In this document: in pieces, positions 52,015 to 63,452 of the stretch
Layout of the letters: each line of letters opens with the position of its first letter
Numbering within the stretch: position 1 is the stretch's first letter
Origin: Streptomyces rubradiris
GTDB taxonomy: Bacteria > Actinomycetota > Actinomycetes > Streptomycetales > Streptomycetaceae
DNA length: 64,000 bases
Assembly (NCBI RefSeq): GCF_016860525.1
Contig: NZ_BNEA01000015.1
Span: forward strand, 4,638,001 to 4,702,000
Direction of reading: 5' to 3'
Made by a program: the position numbers and the translations under genes
Notes under the pieces: model-generated
The model's database searches: none
Seen by the model: the letters and a program-made list of their open reading frames with translations, nothing else
What the model was told of the DNA's origin: nothing

Positions 52015-52218
52015 CACTGAAGGCACTCCCGTGTCCCGTCTTCTGTTCTCGGCCGCTTCCACGGTGTACCCGGCCGCTTTCCGATTTCTTCCAGTTCGCG
52101 GCCCTGTCTCGCGTGACCGGCGACCTGCCCCGATTCGTGACGCTAGCACGCACCCCGTCGCAAAGGCTCCTGGGTTCGGCGCCGGCGACGGGGTGCGGTG
52201 GCGGGGGCGGGCCGGTGG

Positions 52219-54834
<2,616 letters not shown>

Positions 54835-55030
54835 CGATGCCTCCTCCATGCGCCGCACGCTTGCGCGCGCGCCCTGTCCGAACCATGTACCAGTGTCCTG
54901 TGTGAGGGCATGGCCCCTGCGGTAGACGAGAACGACATACCTACCGGTTCCCTTACGAACCGGTCACGCACCCTCGACAGACCAATGTGAGAGGGGTCAC
55001 CCTGTCATTCATCCACGCGGGGAGGCATGG

Positions 55031-55786
55031 ATGGGCAGGAGCCGCAGAACACTTCCGGAGGAGCTTCTGTTGCTGGCACTGGACCCGGCCACGGGTACCA
55101 CTGCGCAGCCGCAGTCGCTCGACCTCGGTCTGGCCGGTGCACAGCTAGTGGAGCTGGCGCTGGCCGGACGGATAGCCCCAGACGGGGATCGTATCGCCGT
55201 GGTGGTGCCACGGCCGACAGGAGATCCGACTCTGGACAGCGCGTTGGAGTTGCTGCGCAGGCGTGGCGCTCCGGTACGTGCCGTCCACTGGATCGGCGGG
55301 CCCCGGCTGGGGCTCAGGCAGACCTATCTCTCGCATCTGGAGCGGTGCGGCATGGTCGCCGCCGTACCCGGCCAGATGTGCGGGGTGCTGCCGACCACGC
55401 GGTACCAGGCGACCGACACCGCCATCAGCCGGGAGATCCGAGCCCGGCTGGATTCCGCGATCCGCACCGGCGTACCACCGGACCCGCGGACCGCGGCGCT
55501 CGCCGCCCTGGCGCACGCCGTCGGGCTCGGTAAGCACCTGTATCCGGGGAACGAGGGGCGCTCGTCCCGCTCCCGGCTGCGGGACCTGATCCGGCACGAC
55601 CCCATGGGCGGGCTCGTCGCGCACGCCGTCATGGACGTACAGAACGGCGCGGCGGCCCAGCCGCGCCGGGGCTCGGCCTCGGGCGGCCGGCAGGCCGCGT
55701 CCGGAGCCAGGGCCGCGGCGGAACCCGCACGCGGGGTTCCGATGCAGCCGCACCGCGGGCCCATGGCCCGTGCCGTGGCCCACTGA
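55031..55786 (+). CDS. GPP34 (GOLPH3/Vps74-like) phosphoprotein
   Basis: A 251-residue protein of the GPP34 family: LPEELLLLALDPATG at the start, AQLVELALAGRI, then the helical core ending KHLYPGNEGRSSRSRLRDLIRHDPMGG. Eukaryotic members bind phosphoinositides and Golgi enzymes; bacterial function is unproven and Streptomyces carries several copies. The last ~50 residues are a low-complexity Ala/Gly/Arg tail. A terminator hairpin follows 88 bases after the stop. Confidence 0.85.
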   Translation: MGRSRRTLPEELLLLALDPATGTTAQPQSLDLGLAGAQLVELALAGRIAPDGDRIAVVVPRPTGDPTLDSALELLRRRGAPVRAVHWIGGPRLGLRQTYLSHLERCGMVAAVPGQMCGVLPTTRYQATDTAISREIRARLDSAIRTGVPPDPRTAALAALAHAVGLGKHLYPGNEGRSSRSRLRDLIRHDPMGGLVAHAVMDVQNGAAAQPRRGSASGGRQAASGARAAAEPARGVPMQPHRGPMARAVAH

Positions 55787-55873
55787 GCCGCACGCACGAC
55801 CGCGTACCGGGCCGTGGCCTCGCCGCGCACGGACCCGGTACGCACAGACCCGGTTCGGGAGCCGCTGGTCGGA

Positions 55874-55913
55874 GCGGGACGGTGAGACCGCTGTCGTGGT
55901 CCCACCGTCCCGC
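55874..55913 (+). terminator. Hairpin terminator after the GPP34 gene
   Basis: A 16-base stem (GCGGGACGGTGAGACC) with one mismatch to its partner arm and an 8-base loop. Confidence 0.75.
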
Positions 55914-55999
55914 TCGACTGCGTCCACCCGTTCGAAGGGCGTCGTCGGGGGCGTTGCATATCCGCCGTTTCCCAGCGCTGGCAAGCACCTTGGTGGCAG

Positions 56000-56015
56000 T
56001 CTGCTGAACAGCAGA
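56000..56015. promoter_or_regulatory. Inverted repeat TCTGCTG-AA-CAGCAGA upstream of the XRE gene
   Basis: Seven-base perfect arms with a 2-base centre, 47 bases before the XRE start. A plausible operator for that regulator. The rest of the 276-base gap 55787–56062 holds only the GPP34 terminator. Confidence 0.45.
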
Positions 56016-56062
56016 TACGGAAAGTGTTGAGTCACAGGCAGGCAGCCGGAGGTGCACGTCCC

Positions 56063-56920
56063 GTGGCGTCCAATGTCAATCCCACCGTAAGGCGACGCCG
56101 ACTGGGCCAGGAGCTGCGCAGACTCCGCGAGCTCAAAGGCATGACGGCCGAGGAGGTGGCGGAGCGACTGCTGGTGTCGCAGTCGAAGATCAGCAGGCTG
56201 GAGAACGGCCGGAGGAGCATCAGTCAGCGCGATGTGCGCGACCTGTGCGGGGTGTACGAGGTCGAGGACAAGCGGATCGTCGACTCCCTGATGGAGATGG
56301 CCCGGGACTCGCGGCAGCAGGGCTGGTGGCACACCTTCGGGGACATCCCGTACAGCGTGTACATCGGCCTGGAGACCGACGCCGAGTCGCTGCGGGTGTA
56401 CGAACCGCAGATCGTCACGGGCCTGTTGCAGACCCGCCCCTACGCCGAGGCGCTGGTGCGCGGCGCGTTGCCGGAGACCTCGGCGGACGAGATCGACAAA
56501 CGCGTCGAGGTGCGGATGCGGCGGCAGGAGCGCATCACCACCGAGCGCAACCCGCTGCGGCTGTGGGTGGTGCTGGACGAGGCCGCGCTGCACCGGGTGG
56601 TGGGCAGCAGACTGGTGATGCGCGAGCAGTTGGAGCACCTCATCGAGCTGTCCGAGCTGCCGCACGTCACCGTGCAGGTGCTGCCGTTCGAGGTGGGCGC
56701 GCACCCGGGCATCAACGGCCAGTACGCGATCCTGGAGTTCGCCGACGCGGCCGACTCCAGCGTGGTGTACCTGGAGGGCGTCACCAGCGACCTGTACCTG
56801 GAGAAGGCGCAGGACGTGCAGAAGTACGCCGTGATGTACGAGCACCTGCGGGCGCAGTCGCACAATGTGGAGGTGTCCCGGCAGTTCATCGCGGAAGCGG
56901 CGAAAAGGTACGCCGACTGA
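56063..56920 (+). CDS. XRE-family regulator with DUF5753 domain
   Basis: A 285-residue protein: N-terminal helix-turn-helix (ELRRLRELKGMTAEEVAERLLVSQSKISRLENGRR, positions ~12–46) and a C-terminal DUF5753 domain (IVTGLLQTRPYAEAL, QERITTERNPLRLWVVLDEAALHR, VQVLPFEVGAHPGINGQYAILEF). This is the characteristic Streptomyces regulator that is paired with a DUF397 protein, found next door. Start GTG 56063 behind GGAGG. Such pairs are numerous in Streptomyces and affect development, possibly as antagonist or toxin–antitoxin-like partners. Confidence 0.93.
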   Translation: MASNVNPTVRRRRLGQELRRLRELKGMTAEEVAERLLVSQSKISRLENGRRSISQRDVRDLCGVYEVEDKRIVDSLMEMARDSRQQGWWHTFGDIPYSVYIGLETDAESLRVYEPQIVTGLLQTRPYAEALVRGALPETSADEIDKRVEVRMRRQERITTERNPLRLWVVLDEAALHRVVGSRLVMREQLEHLIELSELPHVTVQVLPFEVGAHPGINGQYAILEFADAADSSVVYLEGVTSDLYLEKAQDVQKYAVMYEHLRAQSHNVEVSRQFIAEAAKRYAD

Positions 56921-57108
56921 GACGAGAGGGGCACGGGCGCGGGATCGTACACCGCCGGTCCGCTTCAGTGGAAGGCTCGCCTGGAATATGCCATCCGGTC
57001 GAGTGAACGGCTCCTCCGCCGAAGGAAGTTGCCCGCTAGCGTCGATCACGCCAATCGGACGACACGGTTGGCGCGTACCGGACCACCGCAACCGCAACAG
57101 GAGTGGAC

Positions 57109-57300
57109 ATGGCACTGATTCAGGGCGCTTCGGAGACGTGGATGAAGTCGTCGTACTCCGGGGGCAACGGCGCCTGCGTCGAGGTCAAGGCGCCGACCGC
57201 CGCCGAGCTCGCCGTCCGTGACTCCAAGGACATCGAGGGCCCGGTGCTGGCCTTCCCCGCCGACGCCTGGAACGCCTTCGTCGCCTCCGTCAAGGCGTAA
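57109..57300 (+). CDS. DUF397 small protein, partner of the XRE regulator
   Basis: A 63-residue DUF397 protein with the signature WMKSSYSGGNGACVEV and VRDSKD, ending in AWNAFVASVKA. ATG 57109 follows CAGGAG. Known DUF397 proteins bind the XRE/DUF5753 partner, here encoded 188 bases upstream. The codons around the stop are duplicated (20-base period). Confidence 0.93.
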   Translation: MALIQGASETWMKSSYSGGNGACVEVKAPTAAELAVRDSKDIEGPVLAFPADAWNAFVASVKA

Positions 57301-57325
57301 GGGCCTTCGTCAAGGTGTAAGGGCC
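57289..57325 (+). repeat. 20-bp tandem duplication over the DUF397 stop codon
   Basis: GTCAAGGCGTAAGGGCC at 57289 is repeated with one change as GTCAAGGTGTAAGGGCC at 57309, so the stop TAA occurs twice in the same context. Confidence 0.85.
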
Positions 57326-57390
57326 GCCTGCACGGCGCCAAGGGTCCTTCCCGGCCCTGCCCGGCACGACAACTGCACACGCACCACCGA

Positions 57391-57432
57391 AGAGCCCTCT
57401 CGACCAGTCGCCGTCCTTGCCGAGAGGGCTCT
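57391..57432. terminator. Terminator hairpin between DUF397 and glutathione peroxidase genes
   Basis: AGAGCCCTCTCG (57391–57402) and CGAGAGGGCTCT (57421–57432) form a perfect 12-bp stem with an 18-base loop, followed by CTCCTTGT; convergent context. Confidence 0.8.
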
Positions 57433-57475
57433 CTCCTTGTCCCGGCCGGCCGGTACGCGGCACGGGCAGCCGGGG

Positions 57476-57982
57476 TCAGCCCAGCTGGGACTCGATCGCG
57501 GCGACGACCTCGGCCGAGTCCGGCTCGGTCTGCGGCGAGAACCGGGCGACGACGTGGCCGTCCCGGCCGATCAGGAACTTCTCGAAGTTCCAGCGGATGT
57601 CCCCGCTGTGCCCCTCGGCGTCGGCGAACCCGACGAGCCGCTCGTACAGCGGGTGCCGGCCCGGGCCGTTCACCTCCACCTTCTCGGTCAGCGGGAAGGT
57701 GACGCCGTAGGTCGCCGAGCAGAACTGGGCGATCTCCTCGGCGCTTCCCGGCTCCTGCCCGAGGAACTGGTTGCAGGGCACGCCCAGCACGGTGAAGCCG
57801 CGTGCCGCGTACCGCTTCTGCAGCTCCTCCAGCGCCGAGTACTGCGGGGTCAGGCCGCACTTGGAGGCCACGTTCACGACGAGGACGGCGTTGCCCGCGA
57901 ACCGCGGCAGATCCGCGGAACCGCCCTGGAGGGCACCGATCTCGACGTCCAGCGGGGAGCCGCTGTGCTCAGTAGTCGTCAT
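57476..57982 (-). CDS. Glutathione peroxidase-family peroxidase (cysteine type)
   Basis: A 168-residue thioredoxin-fold peroxidase. The peroxidatic residue is Cys42 in VNVASKCGLTPQY, where animal enzymes have selenocysteine; the FLGQEPG and WNFEKFLIGRDG segments give the Gln and Trp of the active site. In bacteria without glutathione, such as Streptomyces, these enzymes generally use thioredoxin. Reduces peroxides in the cytoplasm. Confidence 0.95.
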   Translation of the reverse strand: MTTTEHSGSPLDVEIGALQGGSADLPRFAGNAVLVVNVASKCGLTPQYSALEELQKRYAARGFTVLGVPCNQFLGQEPGSAEEIAQFCSATYGVTFPLTEKVEVNGPGRHPLYERLVGFADAEGHSGDIRWNFEKFLIGRDGHVVARFSPQTEPDSAEVVAAIESQLG

Positions 57983-58080
57983 GCCATCGGATGCTAGTCC
58001 CCCCGGCCCTCCCCACCCCTGGTACTCCCGGCCTTACGCGTCCGGCCCGCTTGGCTGGGGCTCGTGTGCGTCGGGTTTGC

Positions 58081-59209
58081 TCATCCGGGGCTTGTTCGCC
58101 TCGGGTTTGCTGCCTCGGGGCTGCTCGTCTGGGGCTTGTTCGCCTCGGGGCTGCTCGTCCGCGGCTCGTTCGCCCTGGGGTCCGCTTGCCTGGGCCCGCT
58201 CGCCCCGGGCCCGCCGCTCGCCCCGGGCCCGCCGCTCGCCCCGGGCCCGCCGCTCGCCTCGACCAGTACGTCCCCCGCCGTCGTCCGCACGTACAGGACC
58301 GCCCGTCCGGCCCGCCGCCGCTCCACCAGGCCCGCCTCGCGCAGCACCTTCAGATGCCGCCCGACGGAGCCGAGGCCCTGCCCGGTCACGGCGGTCAGCT
58401 GGGTCGTGCTCATGGGCGAGCCGAGCAGGACGAGCACCCCGGCCCGGGCCGGCCCCAGCAGGGCGCTCAGCCCCGCCGGCACCGCACGCCCGCCGTCCCC
58501 GGCCAGCACACCGGAGCAGGGGTAGACCACGGCGTACCGCTCCCGCTCCGCCCAGGACACCCAGCCCTGCCGCTGCGGGGTCACCGGCACGAAGAGCAGT
58601 TCGGTGCCGGAGATGTCGCGCGGCGGATACTCGTGCAGGTTGACCTGGAACCGGTTGTCCCCGAGCCAGCGCGTCCCGCCCCGCAGCCCGCCCAGCGCGC
58701 TCGCCCAGCCGCCCCGGCTCACCTGCGCGGTCCGCGCCAGCACATCCGCCTCCAGCACCCGCCGGCGCCGCTCCCAGGAGGGCAGTACGGTCTCCTCCCA
58801 CACCCACTCCAACAGCGTGGCCGCCCGCTCCGCCAGGTCGTCCCGGTCGAGTACGGCGGGCAGCGGCCCGGCGAGCGAGAGCCGCAGATGGGCGCGGGCG
58901 GCACCGGGATCGACCGCGCGCACCCCGGCCGACCTCCGCGGCGAAGTCCTCCCCGGGGCGCGGGGCGGGAGTCAGGAAGTCGGCGTTCCACTCCCGGCCC
59001 AGCCCCGCCCGCACCAGCCGCGCGGTCACGGGGTCGGCCGCGAGCCGGGCCCGGTAGGCGGGCAGATGGGCGCCCAGCCACGCGTGCTCCCCGGGATGCG
59101 CGCCCTGCCCGGAGTGCAGCAGCTTCAGGCACCCGAAGGTCTCGGCGAGCGGAGAGACGACGAACCGGCTCCGGGCGAGCGTGTCGGCGTCGAGCTGCCA
59201 CCACCCCAC
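58081..59209 (-). pseudogene. ArsR-like winged-helix regulator (DUF5937 type), frameshifted
   Basis: The N-terminal part (from GTG 59209: WWQLDADTLARSRFVVSPLAETF) and the remainder (VDPGAARAHLRLSLAGPLP onward to 58081) belong to one protein but lie in different frames. The switch falls at about 58924–58936: removing one base of the CCGGCC run would restore a single ~375-residue protein. The C-terminal helix-turn-helix (TQLTAVTGQGLGSVGRHLKVLREAGLVERRRAGRAVLYV) is ArsR-like. The tail is repetitive (GGPGAS and EANKP/SSPEA blocks). Divergent from the MFS gene at 59306. Genuine mutation or a sequencing error are both possible. Confidence 0.78.
58201..58254 (-). repeat. Three 18-bp tandem repeats in the ArsR-like gene
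   Basis: Exact units at 58201, 58219 and 58237; on the coding strand they encode repeated GGPGAS just after the winged helix. Confidence 0.9.
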
Positions 59210-59305
59210 GAGCCGTACCTCCCCCAGGACCCCTCGCCGTACGACCTTTCGCGTGCGGGCGAAACGATAACGGGCGCTCGGCGGCCCGGCCGAGACTCCG
59301 GGACC

Positions 59306-60499
59306 ATGACCGGCTACCGATCCCTGTTCCGTACCCCGGAGTTCACCCCGCTCCTCCTCGGCACGGCCGCGCAGACCGCCGCCCAGACCATCGGCGGCCT
59401 CGCGCTGGGCACGCTGGTGTACCGGGCTACGGGGTCCCCGCTGCTGTCGGCGGTGAGCATGTTCGGCCAGTCGCTCGCCCAGGCGCTGGGCGCCACCGTC
59501 CTGCTCTCCGGCGCCGACCGGCTGCCCCCGCGTACGGCGCTGTCGGCGATCGCGCTGGCCTTCGCGGCCGGTACGGCGGTCCAGGCACTGCCCGGCCTCC
59601 CGGCCGGCGCGCTCCTCGCCGTCCTGGTACTGCTGGGCCTGGCCGCGTCGCTCGGCGGCGGGGTCCGCTGGGGCCTGCTGAACGAGATCCTCACCAAGGA
59701 CGGCTATCTGGCCGGGCGTTCACTGTTCAACATGGTGAGCGGCCTCTCACAGGTCGCCGGTTTCGCCACCGGCGGCGCCCTGCTCGCCGTATTCTCCCCA
59801 CGGGCCTGCCTGCTGCTGGCGGCGGCCCTGTACCTGACGGCCGCGCTGACCCTGCGGCGCGGCCTGACCGCCCGCCCGCCCCGCGCGGCCGGCCGGCTCT
59901 CGGTATCGGCGACCTGGCGCGTCAACGCCACGCTGTGGTCGTCCCGGCCGCGCCGCCTGATGTACCTGGGCCTGTGGCTGCCGGGCGGCATGGTCGTCGG
60001 CTGCGAGTCGCTGTACGTGTCGTACGCCCCGCACGCGGCCGGCACCCTGTTCGCGTGCGGGGCGCTCGGCATGTTCGCCGGGGACCTGACGGTGGGGAGG
60101 CTGCTCCCGGCAGCGGTCCGCGCCCGCCTGGCCACCCCGCTGCTGCTCCTGCTGGCGACGCCGTACCTGGTCTTCTGCGCCCACCCGCCGCTACCGGTGG
60201 CGGCGGTCTGCGTGACCGTGGCATCGGCCGGCTACGGGGCGAGCCTGGTACAGCAGGAGCGCCTGATGCGCCTGACCCCCGACACCATGTCCGGCCAGGC
60301 CCTCGGCCTGCACTCGGCGGGCATGCTGACCCTCCAGGGCCTCGGCGCGACAGCGGCGGGCACCTTGGCCCAACTCGCCTCGCCCGCAACGGCGATGACG
60401 GCGATGGCGGCGGGCTCGGTGGGCGTCACCTTGTCGTTGGCCATGGCGTCCCGCCGACTGGGAGCCGGCCGGGAGAAGAGCCCCGTGCCCGCAAGCTGA
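59306..60499 (+). CDS. MFS transporter
   Basis: A 397-residue protein with about 12 hydrophobic segments, resembling drug-efflux-type MFS proteins (SLFNMVSGLSQVAGFATGGALL, PRRLMYLGLWLPGGMVVGCESLYVSYAPHAAG). ATG 59306 is 36 bases after a promoter-like region CGATAACGG. Divergent from the frameshifted ArsR-like regulator, which presumably repressed it; if the regulator is truly broken the transporter may be constitutive. Confidence 0.87.
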   Translation: MTGYRSLFRTPEFTPLLLGTAAQTAAQTIGGLALGTLVYRATGSPLLSAVSMFGQSLAQALGATVLLSGADRLPPRTALSAIALAFAAGTAVQALPGLPAGALLAVLVLLGLAASLGGGVRWGLLNEILTKDGYLAGRSLFNMVSGLSQVAGFATGGALLAVFSPRACLLLAAALYLTAALTLRRGLTARPPRAAGRLSVSATWRVNATLWSSRPRRLMYLGLWLPGGMVVGCESLYVSYAPHAAGTLFACGALGMFAGDLTVGRLLPAAVRARLATPLLLLLATPYLVFCAHPPLPVAAVCVTVASAGYGASLVQQERLMRLTPDTMSGQALGLHSAGMLTLQGLGATAAGTLAQLASPATAMTAMAAGSVGVTLSLAMASRRLGAGREKSPVPAS

Positions 60500-60533
60500 G
60501 CACCGGACAGCCGCTCATACGCCAAAAAATACG

Positions 60534-60971
60534 TCACACCAGGTGCTCAATCGTGACGCCGCCCCAGCGTTCTGCGAAGTACTCCGCGACCAGACGGCGG
60601 TGGCAGTGATGCGGTTTGTCCTCGCTGCAGAGCAGCACTGCGTTTGCGAGAAGTTCCTTAGGGACGGATTCTTCGATCCTTCGCTGCCTTATGAGCGTCA
60701 GAAACCTTTCCTCGTAGGTTGCCCAACCGGAGCCCTGTTTTTTGAAGTCATCCAGAATCGATTGCGTCGGCGCCAGGTCGGGGCGGTGAACGTACGCCAT
60801 GGAGCAAAGTTCGCCGAGGAAGTACTTGAGATCGTCGCGTTTCGCGAAACCCGCAAGTTGTGACACATTATTGAGCCGGACATCGACAAGTGTCGAGGCA
60901 CCCGAATGTCGCAGGAGGTTGAAGAACTTCTCGGCAGGTTTTTTCGTGAAGCCGATAGTGTAGATCTTCAT
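60534..60971 (-). CDS. DUF488 family protein (second copy of the operon)
   Basis: A 145-residue DUF488 protein: IYTIGFTKKPAEKFFNLL at the start, LVDVRLNNVSQLAGFAKRDDLKYFL, and the C-terminal conserved LLCSEDKPHHCHRRLVAEYF, with two cysteines and the H-R-R motif. DUF488 proteins have a Rossmann-like fold and unproven activity. Its ATG overlaps the stop of the other DUF488 gene (ATGA). Base composition is near half GC, far below the surrounding core. Confidence 0.88.
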   Translation of the reverse strand: MKIYTIGFTKKPAEKFFNLLRHSGASTLVDVRLNNVSQLAGFAKRDDLKYFLGELCSMAYVHRPDLAPTQSILDDFKKQGSGWATYEERFLTLIRQRRIEESVPKELLANAVLLCSEDKPHHCHRRLVAEYFAERWGGVTIEHLV

Positions 60972-61564
60972 GCATCTGCCGCCCGTTCGGAATGGAGTTC
61001 CTGGTTGACGTAGGCGATGCGTTCTTCCTGGCGGCTCAGTGCTTCTTCGAGGCGCTCGGCAGGGGTGCGGAATAGTTCCGGGTCTGCCAGTCCGAACTTT
61101 GCCATGAGGCGCTCCATCGCCGCATCGTGACTTTCGACCCGCCCGTCGCCATGAATATGGTGAATCGTGACGCCGCGCTGCGTGAGAACCCGTGAAATGA
61201 GTACCGTGCGATGGCAGTTCAATGGTTCACCTTCGGTGCACATGATGGCAATTCGCTCGCGCCGCGCCCCCTTGATCAGGCGCTCAATGCCGCTGGCGAA
61301 CGCATGCGTCTGTGCGAGGCGACTGTATTGTACTCGTCCGTCCACATAGCAAGTGGTGTCCTCTGTGCGCGCACCGAGTTCCTTACCCAAGAAAACGTAC
61401 TTCAGGCCCGACGCGTGCAAGCCGGGATCGAGCGATCTCCTGTTGAACTGTGGTGCGAACTGGCTGGCGGGAGCCGATCGGACGTCAGCGACAGCCGTGA
61501 CCTGGTTCTTTTGCAGCAATTCGATGAACGCCGCAAAATCGTGCGTGGAATGACCGATGGTCAT
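60968..61564 (-). CDS. DUF488 family protein (first copy of the operon)
   Basis: A 198-residue DUF488 protein: TIGHSTHDFAAFIELL, VADVRSAPASQFAPQFNR, LKYVFLGKELGAR, and the conserved IMCTEGEPLNCHRTVLI with the same C-x-E-x4-CHR pattern as the neighbouring copy. The last ~45 residues form a charged coil. ATG 61564 overlaps the stop of the dual-OB gene (TAATG); a GTG six codons upstream is less likely. Central gene of a coupled three-gene operon. Confidence 0.88.
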   Translation of the reverse strand: MTIGHSTHDFAAFIELLQKNQVTAVADVRSAPASQFAPQFNRRSLDPGLHASGLKYVFLGKELGARTEDTTCYVDGRVQYSRLAQTHAFASGIERLIKGARRERIAIMCTEGEPLNCHRTVLISRVLTQRGVTIHHIHGDGRVESHDAAMERLMAKFGLADPELFRTPAERLEEALSRQEERIAYVNQELHSERAADA

Positions 61565-62268
61565 TATCGTGCTGATATCCACCTGCTACCTACGTTCGCC
61601 TGGCGGCGTTCAATTATACCTGCCACCATCTTGTAGAGATACCCCTTGAATTCCTCGCCCAAGCTCACCGTCAGGAAGGATTCGGCCAGCCTGTACGTGC
61701 CTATGCCCCGCTTTCTGAACTTTTCTTCGTAGACGGAGTCGGTTACTTTCAAAATGTAATCCGATCCCGCATGGTGGAATTCGGCCCGCACATCGAGGTC
61801 TCTATTGGCGTCATAAGGTCGACCCACCGTTATTTTTAAGGAGTCGACTCGTATGAGCTTGAGGGAGTCGGTTATTTCCCCCTCGCGCTCTACTGGAATT
61901 CGATCGTTCAAGCCTCTTGCTGTGCTGTCTCCGCTGTTGATCCATAACTGCATGGGGCGCTGTTCTATGCGATACAGATCGTCCCATTCAATCCGTGTCA
62001 GCTTCGTCCACCGGACGCTGGAATCAAGGATCCAGTTCTCGCTTTGGTATCCGAACTGTCGTTGCCGGAGAAGCCGCATTGATATGACATCAAGAACGCG
62101 TGGCTCCGCGCCGTTTCGGTATGTCCGCTCTGATTCCGAGACTTCGTGGCCTGGTCGGCTGCTTATGGGCCGGATCCATGTGTTCGACTTGATGTCGATA
62201 CCCGCGATACAGCGTCCGCGATGCTTCCGGGAATTTGCTAAACAGATCAACTGCTTAGTCGTCGCCAC
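61564..62268 (-). CDS. Dual OB-domain-like protein linked to DUF488 genes
   Basis: A 234-residue protein. It opens with ICLANSRKHRGRCIAGIDI and TWIRPIS, the pattern I associate with the dual-OB-containing ('DuOB') family, and ends with FKGYLYKMVAGIIER. Predicted to be all-beta nucleic-acid-binding in its two halves, a role known only by family prediction. Starts at GTG 62268 after a G-rich run. It contains at least two TTA leucine codons (codons 10 and 144), rare in Streptomyces and needing the bldA tRNA. GC is close to half. Encodes the first member of the dual-OB–DUF488–DUF488 operon. Confidence 0.75.
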   Translation of the reverse strand: MATTKQLICLANSRKHRGRCIAGIDIKSNTWIRPISSRPGHEVSESERTYRNGAEPRVLDVISMRLLRQRQFGYQSENWILDSSVRWTKLTRIEWDDLYRIEQRPMQLWINSGDSTARGLNDRIPVEREGEITDSLKLIRVDSLKITVGRPYDANRDLDVRAEFHHAGSDYILKVTDSVYEEKFRKRGIGTYRLAESFLTVSLGEEFKGYLYKMVAGIIERRQANVGSRWISAR

Positions 62269-62375
62269 TTGCCCCCCCCGGGAATTGTGACACTCCTACG
62301 CATGGCACGGTAGCGTACGGGTCGGCGTGTGACAACGCTGACTTCGCATCGCTGTCTTCTCGACGAGCGGGACCG

Positions 62376-63354
62376 GTGGCGAAATGCCATGAGGTCGACG
62401 CACTCGCCGACGCGGCCGGCGTCTACCGGGTCTTCATCCTGCTGCTGGCCTATACGGGGCTGCGCTGGGGCGAGGCGTCGGCGTTGAAGGTGGGACGCGT
62501 CGACCTGGACGCCTGCCGTACCCACATCGTCGAGGCGTACGTCGAGGACAACGGCAGGCTCTACCTAGGCACTCCCAAGAACCACGAGCGCCGGTCGGTG
62601 CCGATCCCGCGGTTCCTGGCCGGGGAGTTGAAGCCCCATGTCGAGGGACGGGACGAGGACGGACTCCTCTTCACCGCGCCACAGGGCGGGCCGCTGCGGG
62701 CCCGCAACTTCCGGAGGGCGCGGACCGCTACGACGTGCCCGAACGGCCAGTCCTCACGGTGGCGGAGGTCTTCGCCGTCGCCGACTCCATCGCGCCGCTC
62801 TACCGGCTGCTCGTGCTCCTGGCGGCCTTCACCACCCTGCGGTTCGGGGAGCTGGCGGCCCTGCGGCCACGGGATGTCGACCTGGAAGGGCTGACCGTCC
62901 CCGTGCGCCGCGCGCAAGCCGAGCTGCAGGACGGCCGGCTCTTCGACAAGGCGCCGAGATCCGCGGCCGGGGTGCGCTCCGTCTCCTTCCCGGCCGAACT
63001 GCTCGACGCGGTCACGCAGCACTTGGAGCACTTCGCCGCTCCCGGACGCGACGGGCACGTCTTCGTCGGGCCGCAGGGTGGGCAACTACGGCGGAGCAAC
63101 TTCCGCGACGACTGGGTGAAGGCACGGAAGGCCGCGGGCGTCACGGACGAGCTGCACTTCCACGATCTGCGGCACACGAGCAACACGCTGGCCTCGACGG
63201 CCGGGGCCAGCACGCGGAGTTGATGACGAGGATGGGGCACAGCAGCTCCCGGGCCGCGCTGATCTATCAGCACATGACCAGTGACCGTGACCGGGCCATC
63301 GCGGACCGGCTCGGGGCCATGATCCGCAAGAGTGGAGGAAACGCTCCCGCCTAG
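62376..63354 (+). pseudogene. Tyrosine-recombinase (integrase) remnant, chimeric and frameshifted
   Basis: Two integrase catalytic-domain pieces are joined. Piece 1 (62376–~62725) has the box-I arginine in YTGLRWGEASALKVGRVDL but stops after ARNFRRA, losing HxxR and the tyrosine. Piece 2 (from ~62715) starts near VPERPVLTVAEVFAVAD, has its own TTLRFGELAALRPRDVDL and HDLRHTSNTL, then is cut by a one-base loss at ~63205–63215; the remainder, QHAELMTRMGHSSSRAALIYQHM with the nucleophile Tyr, continues in another frame to 63354. Core-binding domains are missing from both. Looks like the relic of two related mobile elements at the tRNA site. Confidence 0.82.
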
Positions 63355-63452
63355 ATGAAAGGGGGTGATCGTGCCACCGCCTTCCCTATGGGCCGGGCAC
63401 CGCCGGTCTACGGCGAGACAGCCGGACTGTAGGGTCCAGCAGAGGGGGAATC

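Noticed and set aside
57476..57982. Selenocysteine-containing glutathione peroxidase
   Set aside because: The active residue is a normal Cys codon and the frame has no internal TGA; no selenocysteine hairpin was seen.
60500..60560. Second attachment-site copy of the tRNA 3' end at the left edge of the low-GC region
   Set aside because: No match to the tRNA-Arg T-arm/acceptor sequence was found there, so the island's outer boundary cannot be fixed from this window.
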